64,000 nucleotides of DNA from JBLMXQ01 sp050257855 (GTDB lineage Bacteria; Acidobacteriota; Vicinamibacteria; Vicinamibacterales; CAVVIG01), in assembly GCA_050257855.1 (NCBI GenBank), contig JBLMXQ010000078.1, positions 1 to 64,000 on the forward strand, given 5' to 3'. Positions 26,866 through 37,858 of the stretch are shown here, in pieces. The position numbers were made by a program, and so were the translations under genes. The notes beneath the pieces are model-generated. The model was not told where the DNA came from and did not search any database. It saw only the letters and a list, made by a program, of their open reading frames with translations. Position 1 is the first letter of the stretch. Each line of letters starts with the position of its first letter.

Positions 26866-27320
26866 CCAGCACCGTCATTCGCGAGGCAGCGCCGGCCGAC
26901 GCGGCCGCGCTCGCCGGGCTCCGCTGGGAATTCCGGTCGGGCCGCACGGACCCGACCGAAGCGCGCGAGGTCTTCGTCGCCCGCTGCACCGAGTGGATGC
27001 GGGTCCGGCTCGACCGCGGCGAGTGGCGTGCGTGGGTCGCCGAGGACGCGGGAGACGTCGTTGGAAACGTCTGGGTCCACGCCATCGACAAGATTCCGAA
27101 CCCCGTCGGCGAGCGCGAGCGCCACGCGTACCTGTCGAATCTATACGTGAGGCCGTCGGCGCGCGGCGGCACCGGCACCCGCCTGCTCGAGGCGGCAATC
27201 GCCTGGGCGTCGGCCGGCGGCGTCGACACGCTGCTGCTCTGGCCGACCGACCGGAGCCGCACCCTCTACGCCCGCCACGGATTCGTGCTCAGCGGCGACT
27301 TCCTGGCGCGACGCTTCTGA
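26862..27320 (+). CDS. GNAT-family N-acetyltransferase
   Basis: 152 residues with the acetyl-CoA-binding GNAT fold: VIREAAPADAAALAGLRWEF at the N-terminus, HAYLSNLYVRPSARGGTGTRLL as the pyrophosphate-binding motif, and LYARHGFVLSG near the end. The acceptor (protein, amine or antibiotic) cannot be inferred. Translationally coupled to the upstream hydrolase by a 4-bp overlap. The last 32 bp overlap the convergent hydrolase gene. Confidence 0.88.
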   Translation: MTSTVIREAAPADAAALAGLRWEFRSGRTDPTEAREVFVARCTEWMRVRLDRGEWRAWVAEDAGDVVGNVWVHAIDKIPNPVGERERHAYLSNLYVRPSARGGTGTRLLEAAIAWASAGGVDTLLLWPTDRSRTLYARHGFVLSGDFLARRF

Positions 27321-28005
27321 TCCACTCGACGACCGCCCGCCGCGCGTCTCCCATCGCGGCGGCCTGCGCCGCCGGATCCTTGCGCGACAGCTTGTACGAG
27401 TGATCCCCGCCCTCGACGACGTGCAGGTCGGCGGGCGGATCGAGTGACGCGAGGAGCGGCTGGAGTTCGGCCGGCCCGCCGAACGCGTCGCGACTGCCCT
27501 GCACGAAGAGCATCGGCCGGTGAATCGCGGGCAGGTGCGCGTCGCGACGCCTTTCCGGCAGCCCGGGCGGGTGCAGCGGATAGCCGAGCAGAACGAGTCC
27601 GGCGATGCGCAGGCCGGGGTCGGCCGCGGCCACCTGCGTCGCGATCCGTCCGCCCATCGACTTGCCGCCGACGACCAGGTTCGGCGCGTCCGCCCATCGG
27701 TCGATCACGCTGCGATAGCACGCTTCGAGGACCGGTCCGCGGTCCGGCAACCGGCGCTTGCGGGCGGTGTACAGGAAGTCGAACGTGATGACCTCGATGC
27801 CGTCCGCCGCGAGCGCCTTCGCGAAGTCCACGATGAACGCGCTGTGCTGGCCGGCGCCGGCCCCGTGCGCGAGGATGAAACGGGGGACGGCCTTCAGACC
27901 GTCCCGCTCCGCCGGATAGACGAGCGCCGTCGTGCGGGCGCCCGCGTCCAGCTCCACGCTCACCTCAGTGGGAGATGTGCTCGAGCGACTCTCGGGCTTC
28001 GGCAT
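27289..28005 (-). CDS. Alpha/beta hydrolase, dienelactone-hydrolase/KANL3-like
   Basis: 238 residues. Seen: FILAHGAGAGQHSAF (oxyanion region), nucleophile Ser in VVGGKSMGGRIAT, Asp in FVQGSRDAFG and His in EGGDHSYK, all in the family order. Substrate unknown. The first 41 bp overlap the end of the BON gene. A GTG at 27963, directly after the BON stop, is an alternative start giving 224 residues. Probably co-transcribed with the BON gene. Confidence 0.85.
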   Translation of the reverse strand: MPKPESRSSTSPTEVSVELDAGARTTALVYPAERDGLKAVPRFILAHGAGAGQHSAFIVDFAKALAADGIEVITFDFLYTARKRRLPDRGPVLEACYRSVIDRWADAPNLVVGGKSMGGRIATQVAAADPGLRIAGLVLLGYPLHPPGLPERRRDAHLPAIHRPMLFVQGSRDAFGGPAELQPLLASLDPPADLHVVEGGDHSYKLSRKDPAAQAAAMGDARRAVVEWIRSVAPGSRR

Positions 28006-28519
28006 CGGTCTTCAGCTGGTTCGTCACCGACATCACGCCGAACTGCGACGCGAGGGCGCGCGCGAGCATGCGATCGGTCTCGCTGCCGACGACGCCGGTC
28101 AGCGTCACCCGACCATGCTCCACGACGATGTGAATCGGCGGATTCACCATCGCGGCGTCGCTCCAGAACGCCGCGTTGCCGTAGATTGCCCGGGCAATCC
28201 GGTACCGCAGCCGAGCGTCCTCGATCGACACCGGCAGGACCTCGAGATGGTTCTGCACCTGCCGGACGCCGTCGACCTTCGCGACGCGCCTGGCGATCTC
28301 GTCGCGCTTGTACGGCATCGTCACCTTTCCCGTGAGCGTGACGACGCCGTGATCCACGCTCGCGTTGACGTCGTCGAAGATGGTGTAGCGGGTATAGCGG
28401 TTCACCGTCTTCGAGATGTCGTTGAACACCTGCAGGTCCTTCCGCTCCCCGGTCGAGGCCAGCGCGACGTTTGCCGCGAGCGCCATGACCGCGACGAGGA
28501 GGCCGGTTCGCGTGCGCAT
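27965..28519 (-). CDS. Exported protein with two BON domains
   Basis: 184 residues. Signal peptide (LLVAVMALAANVALAST), then BON domain 1 (about 30-95: ISKTVNRYTRYTIFDDVNASVDHGVVTLTGKVTMP) and BON domain 2 (about 105-170, ending in GRVTLTGVVGSETDRMLA). BON domains bind phospholipid membranes and occur in osmotic-stress proteins such as OsmY. Periplasmic location is likely. It may support the envelope; no enzyme motif is present. Confidence 0.9.
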   Translation of the reverse strand: MRTRTGLLVAVMALAANVALASTGERKDLQVFNDISKTVNRYTRYTIFDDVNASVDHGVVTLTGKVTMPYKRDEIARRVAKVDGVRQVQNHLEVLPVSIEDARLRYRIARAIYGNAAFWSDAAMVNPPIHIVVEHGRVTLTGVVGSETDRMLARALASQFGVMSVTNQLKTDAEARESLEHISH

Positions 28520-28659
28520 GTTCTACCTCCGCCCGTAGTCGAAACCGTCTGCCGGTCTTGAGGGCAAAGAAAATGCCAGCGCCGCCGCGGCGGAAAGCCG
28601 GTCGCGTCGTACACGGCGCGCCGGACGAACGCCCGCGCCTGTCCTGTCCGCAGGACGAG

Positions 28660-29814
28660 TCACCTGAGCGAGTGTCCGGCGAACGCCACGCCCACCCCGT
28701 ACGTGATCGCGGCCTCGAGGATGCCGACCACGGTCATCTCGAGTCCGCTCGCCCACCAGGGGCGCGTCGTGACCAGCGCCTTCGAGGCGCCGACCGCGAA
28801 ATGGGCGATCGTGCTGATGGCGAAGGACGCGATCACCGCGGGCATGCCGACCGTGAAGAAGAACGGGATGATCGGGATGAAGCCGCCGACAGCGGTCGAC
28901 ACGGCCGCGGAGACGGTGGATTTCAGCGGGTTGGGGAACGTTTCCTCGGACAGCCCGAGCTCCTCGTGCACCAGGGTACGGAGGAACTGGCCGGGCGCCT
29001 TCTGAATCCGTTCGGCCATCTCGCGCGCTTCCTCGGCCGAGAACCCCTTGAGCTGGTAGAACAGCTCGAGCTCGAGGAGCTCCTCGTGCGGGTCCTCTTC
29101 GATCTCGGCGCGCTCGCGCGACACTTCCGATTCGTACACCTCGCGCTCGGACTTCGAGGCGAGGTACGCGCCGGCGCCCATCGACAGGGCGCTGGCGAGC
29201 GTGCCGGCGAGGCCCGCCGCGAGCACCAGCTCGCTGCCGCCGGTGTAGCCGGCCATGCCCGAGACGATGCCGAAGACGGCGCCGAGGCCGTCGTTGACGC
29301 CGTAGATGGCGTCGCCGATCCAGCCGGTGCCGCGCACGTGCCAGCGCTCCCGGCGGAGAATCGTGTCGAGCGTGGAGCGCGGCGTCGGCATCGTTCCGCC
29401 GGCCAGCGTGTGAAGGATGGTGGCGTGGTCGCGCTCCTCGAGCATCGCCTCCTCGGCGATCCGCCGGTCGGCCGGATCGCTGAGCCGCGCCATCAGCTCG
29501 TCGTACTCGGCCTCGGCCCTCGACTCCTCCTGCTCGAGGCGGTGCAGGACGATGCTCGGATCGCCGATGCGCTGGAACCAGGACAGGCCGGTCTCGACGT
29601 CGCGCGGGTCGGGGGCGCGGCCGGTCGCGAGCTGGATGCGCTCCGCCCAGCGTGTGGCGTGGCGGTCCTCCTGCGCGGCGAGCCGCTGGAGGATGGAGCG
29701 CCGGTGCGGATCGTGCTCGCGTTCGGCGAGCAGCCGGTACGTGGCGGCGGCCTCGACCTCGCGGAGCCACATCTTCTGGACCGTGGCCAGGTTTTTCGGA
29801 TCCATGGCGTTCAT
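28660..29814 (-). CDS. Er-VIT1 (MbfA-like) ferritin-like membrane iron/manganese transporter
   Basis: 384 residues in two parts. Residues 1-165 form a ferritin-like (erythrin) helical bundle with repeated metal ligands: EVEAAATYRLL, AAQEDRHATRW and MLEERDHATILH. Residues about 175-384 form a VIT1/CCC1 membrane domain with hydrophobic helices (YGVNDGLGAVFGIVSGMAG). In relatives such as MbfA the cytosolic part oxidises or senses iron and the membrane part exports it. It sits next to a ZIP metal transporter. Together these suggest metal homeostasis. Start 29814; an ATG three codons later is also possible. Confidence 0.93.
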   Translation of the reverse strand: MNAMDPKNLATVQKMWLREVEAAATYRLLAEREHDPHRRSILQRLAAQEDRHATRWAERIQLATGRAPDPRDVETGLSWFQRIGDPSIVLHRLEQEESRAEAEYDELMARLSDPADRRIAEEAMLEERDHATILHTLAGGTMPTPRSTLDTILRRERWHVRGTGWIGDAIYGVNDGLGAVFGIVSGMAGYTGGSELVLAAGLAGTLASALSMGAGAYLASKSEREVYESEVSRERAEIEEDPHEELLELELFYQLKGFSAEEAREMAERIQKAPGQFLRTLVHEELGLSEETFPNPLKSTVSAAVSTAVGGFIPIIPFFFTVGMPAVIASFAISTIAHFAVGASKALVTTRPWWASGLEMTVVGILEAAITYGVGVAFAGHSLR

Positions 29815-29871
29815 TCAGGTGTCACGCGATCCGTCGAGGGCGGCGTTCGAGGTCGCGGCCGGCGCGGCTTC

Positions 29872-30603
29872 TCACAACAGAAGCACCGTCCCGACGCCCG
29901 CCGACACGAGCAGCACCTGGCGGACCGCGTTGTCGTCGAACGTGCCGCGGTGCAGATCCGGAATCAGGTCGGCCATCGCCACGTAGAGAAAGCTCGACGT
30001 GGCGAAGACGATGAAGTACGGCGACATCCGCGGCATGGCGTCGAGGAACACGACGGCCATGAGGGCGCCGGCGATGCCGGCGGCTTCCGACAGGCCGTTG
30101 AAGAGCAGCGCCCGGCGGCGGCTGTAGCCTGCGTGCAGCAGGATCGCGAAGTCCGAGACCTCGTGCGGGATTTCGTGGGCGAGGACGGCGACGGCCGTCG
30201 TCACCGCGAGCGGCACCGAGACGAGCGCGGCGGCCCCGATGACGGCACCGTCCATGAAGTTGTGTGCGGCATCGCCGATGAGGACGAGCGGCGCCGTCGA
30301 GCGGTGCACTTCGCACTCGTCGGTGTGGCAGTGGCGCCAGAGCGCCAGCTTCTCCAGCACGAAGAAGGTGACGATGCCGCCGAGCAGCGTGCCGAACACC
30401 GGCCGCGCATCGAGCCGGTCGAGCGCTTCGGGCAGCAGCTCGAGCAGCGCCACGCCGAGCAGCGCCCCCACGGCGTAGCTGACGAGCCACGGGATGAGGC
30501 GCGCGCGAACTCGTTCGGAGAGAAGGAGGAGCGACGACGCGACGGCGAGCCCCCCAAAGCCGCCGAGCAGGCTCAGGCCAAGCGCAATGGGGAGCACCCG
30601 CAC
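29872..30603 (-). CDS. ZIP-family metal transporter
   Basis: 243-residue integral membrane protein with about eight helices. ZIP metal-site motifs: HNFMDGAVIG at about 115 and HEIPHEVSDFAILL at about 142. A His-rich loop (WRHCHTDECEVH) may bind metal. It imports or moves Zn, Fe or Mn. Located 57 bp upstream of the Er-VIT1 gene in the same direction. Confidence 0.93.
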   Translation of the reverse strand: MRVLPIALGLSLLGGFGGLAVASSLLLLSERVRARLIPWLVSYAVGALLGVALLELLPEALDRLDARPVFGTLLGGIVTFFVLEKLALWRHCHTDECEVHRSTAPLVLIGDAAHNFMDGAVIGAAALVSVPLAVTTAVAVLAHEIPHEVSDFAILLHAGYSRRRALLFNGLSEAAGIAGALMAVVFLDAMPRMSPYFIVFATSSFLYVAMADLIPDLHRGTFDDNAVRQVLLVSAGVGTVLLL

Positions 30604-30622
30604 GGCACGGGATTATAGTCGA

Positions 30623-31684
30623 CTAGGACGCGACGTACCCGCGACGGGCGCGCACGTGATACGACGGGTTGCGCACCTCGACCCGAATCGAATGCCACCT
30701 TCCGTCGCGTGTGCCCGGCGGGGTGTATCCGAGGTAGTACTGCTTGCTGAGCTCGTCGGCGACGCCGGCGGTCGCCGGGTCGAGGTCGCGCGCGTACCGG
30801 ATGATCTCGGTCCGGCCCCCGCTGTCGTCGGTCAGCTCGCGCAACGCGTCGACGTTCACGCGGTCCACGTCGCTCGACCCCGACGGCGACCAGCGACCCG
30901 GCGGCGGCACGATCGGCTCCGGACGGCGCCCCGGCGGGAATGGAAACGGCAGCGGCATCGGCATCCGCGGCGGCCGCCGCGGCCGCGTCCTGAACGTCGG
31001 CTCTCCTTCGGCGTCGATGCCGACCGCGTACACGAGCAGCTCGCTCTGGCGAATCTGCGCCTTCAGATCACGCAGCGCGATCCGGCTCGACGTGTCGTTG
31101 CCGTCCGAGATGACGACGAGCGCTTTCTTCACGTGGCGTCCGGTCTGTGCCAGCGGGATCGCCTCGGCAATCGTGTCGTACAGCGCCGTCCCGCCGCTGG
31201 GGACAATGTTCCCCAGCGCGCGGCTCAGGCGATCGCGATCGGTCGTCCAGCTCTCGAGCAGCACCGGAGCGTTGCTGAAACGGTAGAGGAAGATCTCGTC
31301 GCTCGGCGCGAGCAGATCGTAGAGAAATCGGTTGAGCGCGGCCTCCGCCGCCTTGATTTTGTCGCCCGCCATGCTGCCGCTCGTGTCGAGTGCGATGCCG
31401 AGGCTCACCGGCACGCGCTCGGCGCTGAAGTGCGTGACCTCGACGGGCCGCCCGTCCTCGTACACCCGGAAGTCTTCCTTCCGAAGCCCCGAGACGAACC
31501 GGCCGCTCGCATCCGTGACCGTCGCGGTGACGTTCACCACCTCGACGCCGCTCTTGAACCGGAGTTCCCGCTCCCCCGGCCGCGGCTGCGCGGGCGGCTG
31601 CTGGCTCCGGCCGTTCAGGGACACGGCCAGCACCGCCACGAGGGCGGCCGTGCCGGCGAGCCACGCCTGGATGTTGCGAGTCAC
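30623..31684 (-). CDS. VWFA-related Acidobacterial-domain protein, exported
   Basis: 353 residues. An N-terminal signal or anchor (WLAGTAALVAVLAVSL) is followed by an Ig-like region (VVNVTATVTDASGRFVSGL) and a von Willebrand A domain with a MIDAS motif DTSGS starting at Asp 100. A proline-rich linker interrupts the C-terminal half (PRRPPRMPMPLPFPF). This fits the TIGR03436-type family typical of Acidobacteria; its function is unknown. The GTG start overlaps the stop of the upstream gene (GTGA). Confidence 0.9.
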   Translation of the reverse strand: MTRNIQAWLAGTAALVAVLAVSLNGRSQQPPAQPRPGERELRFKSGVEVVNVTATVTDASGRFVSGLRKEDFRVYEDGRPVEVTHFSAERVPVSLGIALDTSGSMAGDKIKAAEAALNRFLYDLLAPSDEIFLYRFSNAPVLLESWTTDRDRLSRALGNIVPSGGTALYDTIAEAIPLAQTGRHVKKALVVISDGNDTSSRIALRDLKAQIRQSELLVYAVGIDAEGEPTFRTRPRRPPRMPMPLPFPFPPGRRPEPIVPPPGRWSPSGSSDVDRVNVDALRELTDDSGGRTEIIRYARDLDPATAGVADELSKQYYLGYTPPGTRDGRWHSIRVEVRNPSYHVRARRGYVAS

Positions 31685-32295
31685 CTGGCTGTGTTCCGCC
31701 TGTCCACCTGCGGTACGACGATGTCCCCCTGGAGAAAGCTGACGCGGTACCGGCCGATCAGGCCCGTGTCGGACACCGTAATCGAGAACGGCGCTTCGCC
31801 CGAGGGCCCGAGTCGCTCGATGTCCGCCCGCGCGCTGGTCAGGAGCGCGCCCTCCCGGTCGAACAGGGCGACGACGGCGGCCAGGTGATTGATCTCGGTC
31901 CGACCGGGATTGCGGACGATACCATGCACCGTCAGCTGATCCGCCGAGCGATAGTGGTCGAGCGCGATGAGCTCCACCCGCGAATGCGTCGTCGCCGGCG
32001 CGTTCGGGGCGTCGACGGCCGACGCGCCGGTCGCGACGCCGCCACCCAAGGGCACGGCGAGCGCGGCGACGACGCCGGCGATGGCGAGACCGACGACGAC
32101 GAGGAGGGCCGGGCGCGATTGCCGTGTGTTCGGTGCGACAGCGGTGGACATCGCGGCATCCCGCACGACCGGCGCATCGCGCTCGCGCCCCGCCGCCCGC
32201 TGCTGCTCGTCGCGCGCCAGCCTCCAGGCGACGACGGTCATGGCGGCCGCGAGGGCCAGCGACGAGACCGTGACCGCCATGAGCGTGAGGTCCAC
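31681..32295 (-). CDS. Membrane protein with FxLYD-like domain
   Basis: 204 residues from the GTG start. Two transmembrane helices (VTVSSLALAAAMTVVAWRLA and LLVVVGLAIAGVVAALAV) are followed by an extracytoplasmic beta domain (VHGIVRNPGRTEINHLAAVVALFD) like the FxLYD/DUF3426 type. The frame is open another 45 codons upstream, but those look non-coding. Ends in a 4-bp overlap with the VWA gene, so the pair probably works together at the envelope. Function unknown. Confidence 0.75.
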   Translation of the reverse strand: MDLTLMAVTVSSLALAAAMTVVAWRLARDEQQRAAGRERDAPVVRDAAMSTAVAPNTRQSRPALLVVVGLAIAGVVAALAVPLGGGVATGASAVDAPNAPATTHSRVELIALDHYRSADQLTVHGIVRNPGRTEINHLAAVVALFDREGALLTSARADIERLGPSGEAPFSITVSDTGLIGRYRVSFLQGDIVVPQVDRRNTAR

Positions 32296-32518
32296 GGGAG
32301 CCTGCCGGGCAAAAGCCTTGCCGCGTCGTGAGCGGAGTCGGGACCGACCAGGCACCCCGGATTCAGGCCGTTTCCGGCAGGTATTTCCGTGCACGCGCGG
32401 CGGCGCCCTCGGCCGGGCTGTGCTCGACACGTGACACTGTCGCCTGAAGCATACCCGGCCGACGGCCTTCGGCTATCGGCTGTCAGCTCCCCCGACAGTG
32501 CGCGATACACTACCGGAC

Positions 32519-33283
32519 ATGTCCTTCACTGGAAAGTCCGTGATTGTCACCGGAGCGACGAGCGGCATCGGCCGGGCCACGGCACAGGCCTTCGTGCGCG
32601 AAGGGGCGGCGGTCGTCCTGGTCGGCCGGGACCAGGCGGCGCTGCGGGAAGTGTCGACCGCTTCGGCGGCCGGCGCCCGCGTCGTCACGTGCGCGGTAGA
32701 CGTGACCGCAGCGGACGCGCCCGCGCGGCTGGTCGATACGGCCATCGAGGCGTTCGGGGGGCTCGACGTGCTCGTCAACGCCGCCGGCATCATCGCGAGC
32801 GCCGGGCTCGAGGCGACCACCGACGAACTGTGGGACGACATGATGGCGATCAACCTGCGCGCACCGTTTCGGCTGATGCGCGCTGCCGCTCCCCATCTCG
32901 CAGCGCGGCGCGGCGCCGTCGTCAACGTGTCGAGCGTGAACGGACTGCGATCGTTCCCGGGCGTGCTGGCGTACTGCGTGAGCAAGGCGGGCGTCGATCA
33001 TCTCACGCGCTGCGCGGCGCTCGATCTGGCGCCGCTCGGTGTGCGCGTCAACGCCGTCAACCCGGGCGTCACGGTGACGAACCTGCACCGGCGATCGGGG
33101 ATGAAGGAGGAACAGTACGCCGCATTTCTCGAACGGTCGAAGACGACGCATCCGCTCGGCCGTGCCGGGCAGCCCGAGGAAGTGGCCGAATTGATCCTGT
33201 TCCTCGCCTCGGATCGCGCCGCGTGGATGACAGGGGAGACGATTCCGATCGACGGGGGAAGGCACTTGACGTGTGCGAGGTAG
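32519..33283 (+). CDS. Short-chain dehydrogenase/reductase
   Basis: 254 residues. Rossmann NAD(P) site TGATSGIG at residues 11-18, NAAG in the core, the active-site Ser in NVSSVNG and Tyr/Lys in YCVSKAG. The C-terminal ASDRAAWMTGETIPIDGG is typical of the classical family (FabG-like). Substrate unknown. The ATG at 32519 fits the domain start. A TACACT box lies 7 bp before it, so the message may be leaderless. The 222-bp gap behind it has only repeat words. Confidence 0.9.
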   Translation: MSFTGKSVIVTGATSGIGRATAQAFVREGAAVVLVGRDQAALREVSTASAAGARVVTCAVDVTAADAPARLVDTAIEAFGGLDVLVNAAGIIASAGLEATTDELWDDMMAINLRAPFRLMRAAAPHLAARRGAVVNVSSVNGLRSFPGVLAYCVSKAGVDHLTRCAALDLAPLGVRVNAVNPGVTVTNLHRRSGMKEEQYAAFLERSKTTHPLGRAGQPEEVAELILFLASDRAAWMTGETIPIDGGRHLTCAR

Positions 33284-33319
33284 GCACCGGCATTCCGGAT
33301 CCGCTCGCGATGGAGAGCC

Positions 33320-33874
33320 CTATCTCGCCTTGATCCCCTCGACGAAGATCAGCCCATCGCGTTCGGCGATCTGGCGCACCGACCTGAAGCCGTCGGCCTG
33401 AAGGATCGGGACGGCGTCGAGCGGCGGTCCGCTCTGCGCGCGCGTGAGGAGCGCGCCGAGGCCGGCGCGGGGGATCGCCCCGATGACGATGGTGCGGCCG
33501 CCGGGTCGCAGGACGCGAAGCAGTTCGCGTACCGCGGCGACGCGATCCTCTGCGCGCATGGCGGCCAGCAGGCCGCCCGTGTTGTCGACCACCGCGACGT
33601 CGAACGCGTCGGCCTCGTACGGCAGTCGCGTCGGAGGCGCGACGTCGACGTCCACGAGCACGCCGGCTTCGGCTGCGCCCTTGCGCGCGCGGGCGGCCGA
33701 CGCCTCGTCGGGGACGGCTGCGGCCGCGCGTCCCGACAGGCCCACTCTGGCTGCAACCGCGCCGAGCCGTCCGCCGTGTGCGCATCCAACCTGCAGCAGG
33801 CGATCGCCCATCTTCACCCCGGTCATGCCGACGACCAGCGTGTGCGGATCTTCACGTTTGCCAAACAGGTTCAC
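33320..33874 (-). CDS. Class I SAM-dependent methyltransferase
   Basis: 184 residues. SAM-binding motif LLQVGCAHGGRLGAVAARVG at about 26-45, FDVAVVDNTGG as the acidic loop, and VLRPGGRTIVIG as the following strand. Close to the generic methyltransferase-11 type; the target is unknown. Convergent with the SDR gene, 36 bp apart. The repeat-rich gap 33875-34013 lies upstream. Confidence 0.85.
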   Translation of the reverse strand: MNLFGKREDPHTLVVGMTGVKMGDRLLQVGCAHGGRLGAVAARVGLSGRAAAAVPDEASAARARKGAAEAGVLVDVDVAPPTRLPYEADAFDVAVVDNTGGLLAAMRAEDRVAAVRELLRVLRPGGRTIVIGAIPRAGLGALLTRAQSGPPLDAVPILQADGFRSVRQIAERDGLIFVEGIKAR

Positions 33875-33975
33875 ACCGGGCTCTCCGCTGTTGGCTCTCG
33901 GCTGTCAGTGCTGTCAGTGGAACTCGAAGCGCCACGCAACTGCAGCCGCCGGGCCGTTTTGACACCAGCTTACTG

Positions 33976-34005
33976 CTGACAACGAGCCGCCGAAAGCGCT
34001 ATAGT
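33976..34005 (+). promoter_or_regulatory. Sigma-70-type promoter, apparently leaderless
   Basis: CTGACA at 33976-33981, an 18-bp spacer and TATAGT at 34000-34005. The expected start of transcription is near 34012-34014, right at the GTG start of the inositol-phosphate synthase gene. Confidence 0.5.
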
Positions 34006-34013
34006 TGGCGCTT

Positions 34014-35327
34014 GTGCCCACTCCTGTAGAGATCACCCCTGCACGCGGCAGGCTCGGCGTGCTGCTCGTCGGCCTCGGCGCCGTCAGCACGACGACCATT
34101 GCCGGCGTGATGGCCATACGCAAGCACCTCGCGAAACCGATCGGATCGCTCACCCAGATGGGAACCGTCCGCCTTGGCAAGCGCACCGAAGGCCGCTCGC
34201 CGAAGATCAGCGAGGTGGTTCCGCTCTCGACGCTCGACGATCTCGTGTTCGGCGGCTGGGACATCTTCGAAGACGACTGCTACGCCGCCGCCCGCACCGC
34301 GGGCGTCATCGAGCCCGCGCTGCTCGAGCAGGTGCGCCCCGAGCTCGAGCGGATCCGTCCGTGGCCTGCCGTGTTCGACCAGCGCTACGTGAAGCGGCTC
34401 GATGGGCCGAACGTCAAGAAGGGCAGGAACAAGAAGGATCTCGCCGAGCAGGTCGTCGCCGACATCCGGAAATTCAAGGCCGACAACGCGCTCGATCGTC
34501 TGGTGATGGTGTGGTGCGGGAGCACCGAGGTCTTCATGACCGAGGCGCCGGCGCATGCTTCGGTCGAGAGCTTCGAGCGGGCGCTCGAGCAGAACGACCC
34601 GGCGATCCCCTCCAGCATGATCTACGCGTACGCCGCCATCCGCGAGGGCATTCCGTACGCCAACGCGGCGCCCAATTTGACGGCCGACATCCCCGCACTG
34701 GTCGATCTCGCGGCGCGGACGAAGACCCCGCTCGCCGGCAAGGATCTCAAGACCGGACAGACGCTCATCAAGACGATCATCGCGCCAGGCCTCAAGGCGC
34801 GCCTCCTCGGCGTCTCCGGCTGGTACTCGACGAACATCCTGGGCAACCGCGACGGCGAGGTCCTCGACGATCCCGAATCGTTCAAGACCAAGGAGGAGAG
34901 CAAGAAGTCGGTGCTCGACTACATCCTCCAGCCGCAGCTCTATCCCGACCTCTACGAGCACCTGTGTCACGTCGTGCGGATCAACTACTATCCTCCGCGC
35001 GGCGACAACAAGGAAGGGTGGGACAACATCGATCTGGTGGGCTGGCTCGGCTACCCGATGCAGCTCAAGATCAACTTCCTGTGCCGCGACAGCATCCTCG
35101 CGGCGCCGATCGTGCTCGATCTCGCGCTGTTCATGGATCTGGCGAAGCGCGCCGGCATGAGCGGCATCCAGGAGTGGCTGTCGTTCTATTTCAAGAGCCC
35201 GGTCCACGCGCCGGGGCTGTACCCGGAGCACGACCTCTTCATTCAGCTGATGAAGCTGAAGAACACGCTCCGCTACCTCAAAGGTGAGGAGCTCATCACG
35301 CACCTCGGACGTGAGTACTACGACTAA
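34014..35327 (+). CDS. ino1: Inositol-3-phosphate synthase
   Basis: Converts glucose-6-phosphate to 1L-myo-inositol-1-phosphate with NAD, the first step of inositol synthesis. 437 residues from GTG 34014, or 440 from TTG 34005; the latter lies in a -10 box, so GTG is preferred. NAD site VLLVGLGAVSTTTIAG at about 18-33. Later conserved blocks are KSVLDYI, GWDNIDLVGW and the STNILGNRDGEVL segment. Shared by Acidobacteria, actinobacteria and archaea. The last 17 bp overlap the following membrane-protein gene. Confidence 0.95.
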   Translation: MPTPVEITPARGRLGVLLVGLGAVSTTTIAGVMAIRKHLAKPIGSLTQMGTVRLGKRTEGRSPKISEVVPLSTLDDLVFGGWDIFEDDCYAAARTAGVIEPALLEQVRPELERIRPWPAVFDQRYVKRLDGPNVKKGRNKKDLAEQVVADIRKFKADNALDRLVMVWCGSTEVFMTEAPAHASVESFERALEQNDPAIPSSMIYAYAAIREGIPYANAAPNLTADIPALVDLAARTKTPLAGKDLKTGQTLIKTIIAPGLKARLLGVSGWYSTNILGNRDGEVLDDPESFKTKEESKKSVLDYILQPQLYPDLYEHLCHVVRINYYPPRGDNKEGWDNIDLVGWLGYPMQLKINFLCRDSILAAPIVLDLALFMDLAKRAGMSGIQEWLSFYFKSPVHAPGLYPEHDLFIQLMKLKNTLRYLKGEELITHLGREYYD

Positions 35328-35811
35328 CCGCTTCGCGCAACCGGCATTGTTCGGCGGCCTCGTCATCGGCGCGCTCTCGGCGCTGCCGGTCGTGTCCGCC
35401 GGCAACATCTGCTGCTGCCTCTGGGTCATCAGCGGCGGCGTCGTTGCGGCGTACTTCCTCCAGCAGAACGAGTCCGCGTCGATCACGCCCGGCGACGGGG
35501 CGATGGCGGGCCTTCTGGCCGGCCTGTTCGGCGCCGTCGTCTACCTGGCGCTGTCGATTCCCGTCACGCTGATCGTGGGGCCGTTTCAAGCCGAGATCGT
35601 GCGCCGCCTGATCGCCCGCGGCGGCCTGCCGCCGGAGTTCCACGCGACGGCGCTCCGGTACGTCGGAGGCGCCCTCGGCCTCCTCTTCAGCTTCGTCACG
35701 ATGCTGGTGGTGGGCGCCGTCTTCTCGACGCTCGGCGGCCTCATCGGAGCGCTGGTGCTCCGCAAGCAGCTGCCGCCCGGTACCATCGACGTGCCGCCCC
35801 ACGTTTCCTGA
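35311..35811 (+). CDS. Small hypothetical membrane protein
   Basis: 166 residues, about four transmembrane helices (LFGGLVIGALSALPVVSAG, GAMAGLLAGLFGAVVYLALS and others). A Cys-rich loop GNICCCLWVISGG is notable. No known domain recognised. The GTG start overlaps the inositol synthase stop by 17 bp, so it is likely co-transcribed. Possibly related to inositol lipid formation, but nothing shows this directly. Confidence 0.75.
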   Translation: MSTTTNRFAQPALFGGLVIGALSALPVVSAGNICCCLWVISGGVVAAYFLQQNESASITPGDGAMAGLLAGLFGAVVYLALSIPVTLIVGPFQAEIVRRLIARGGLPPEFHATALRYVGGALGLLFSFVTMLVVGAVFSTLGGLIGALVLRKQLPPGTIDVPPHVS

Positions 35812-35878
35812 GAGCGACGAGAGAACGCACCACCGGCTGGAACCATCTCGCGCAGACGGTACGGTATCCTGTCGGGCC

Positions 35879-37843
<1,965 letters not shown>

Positions 37844-37858
37844 CCTCTGGCGCGTCGC

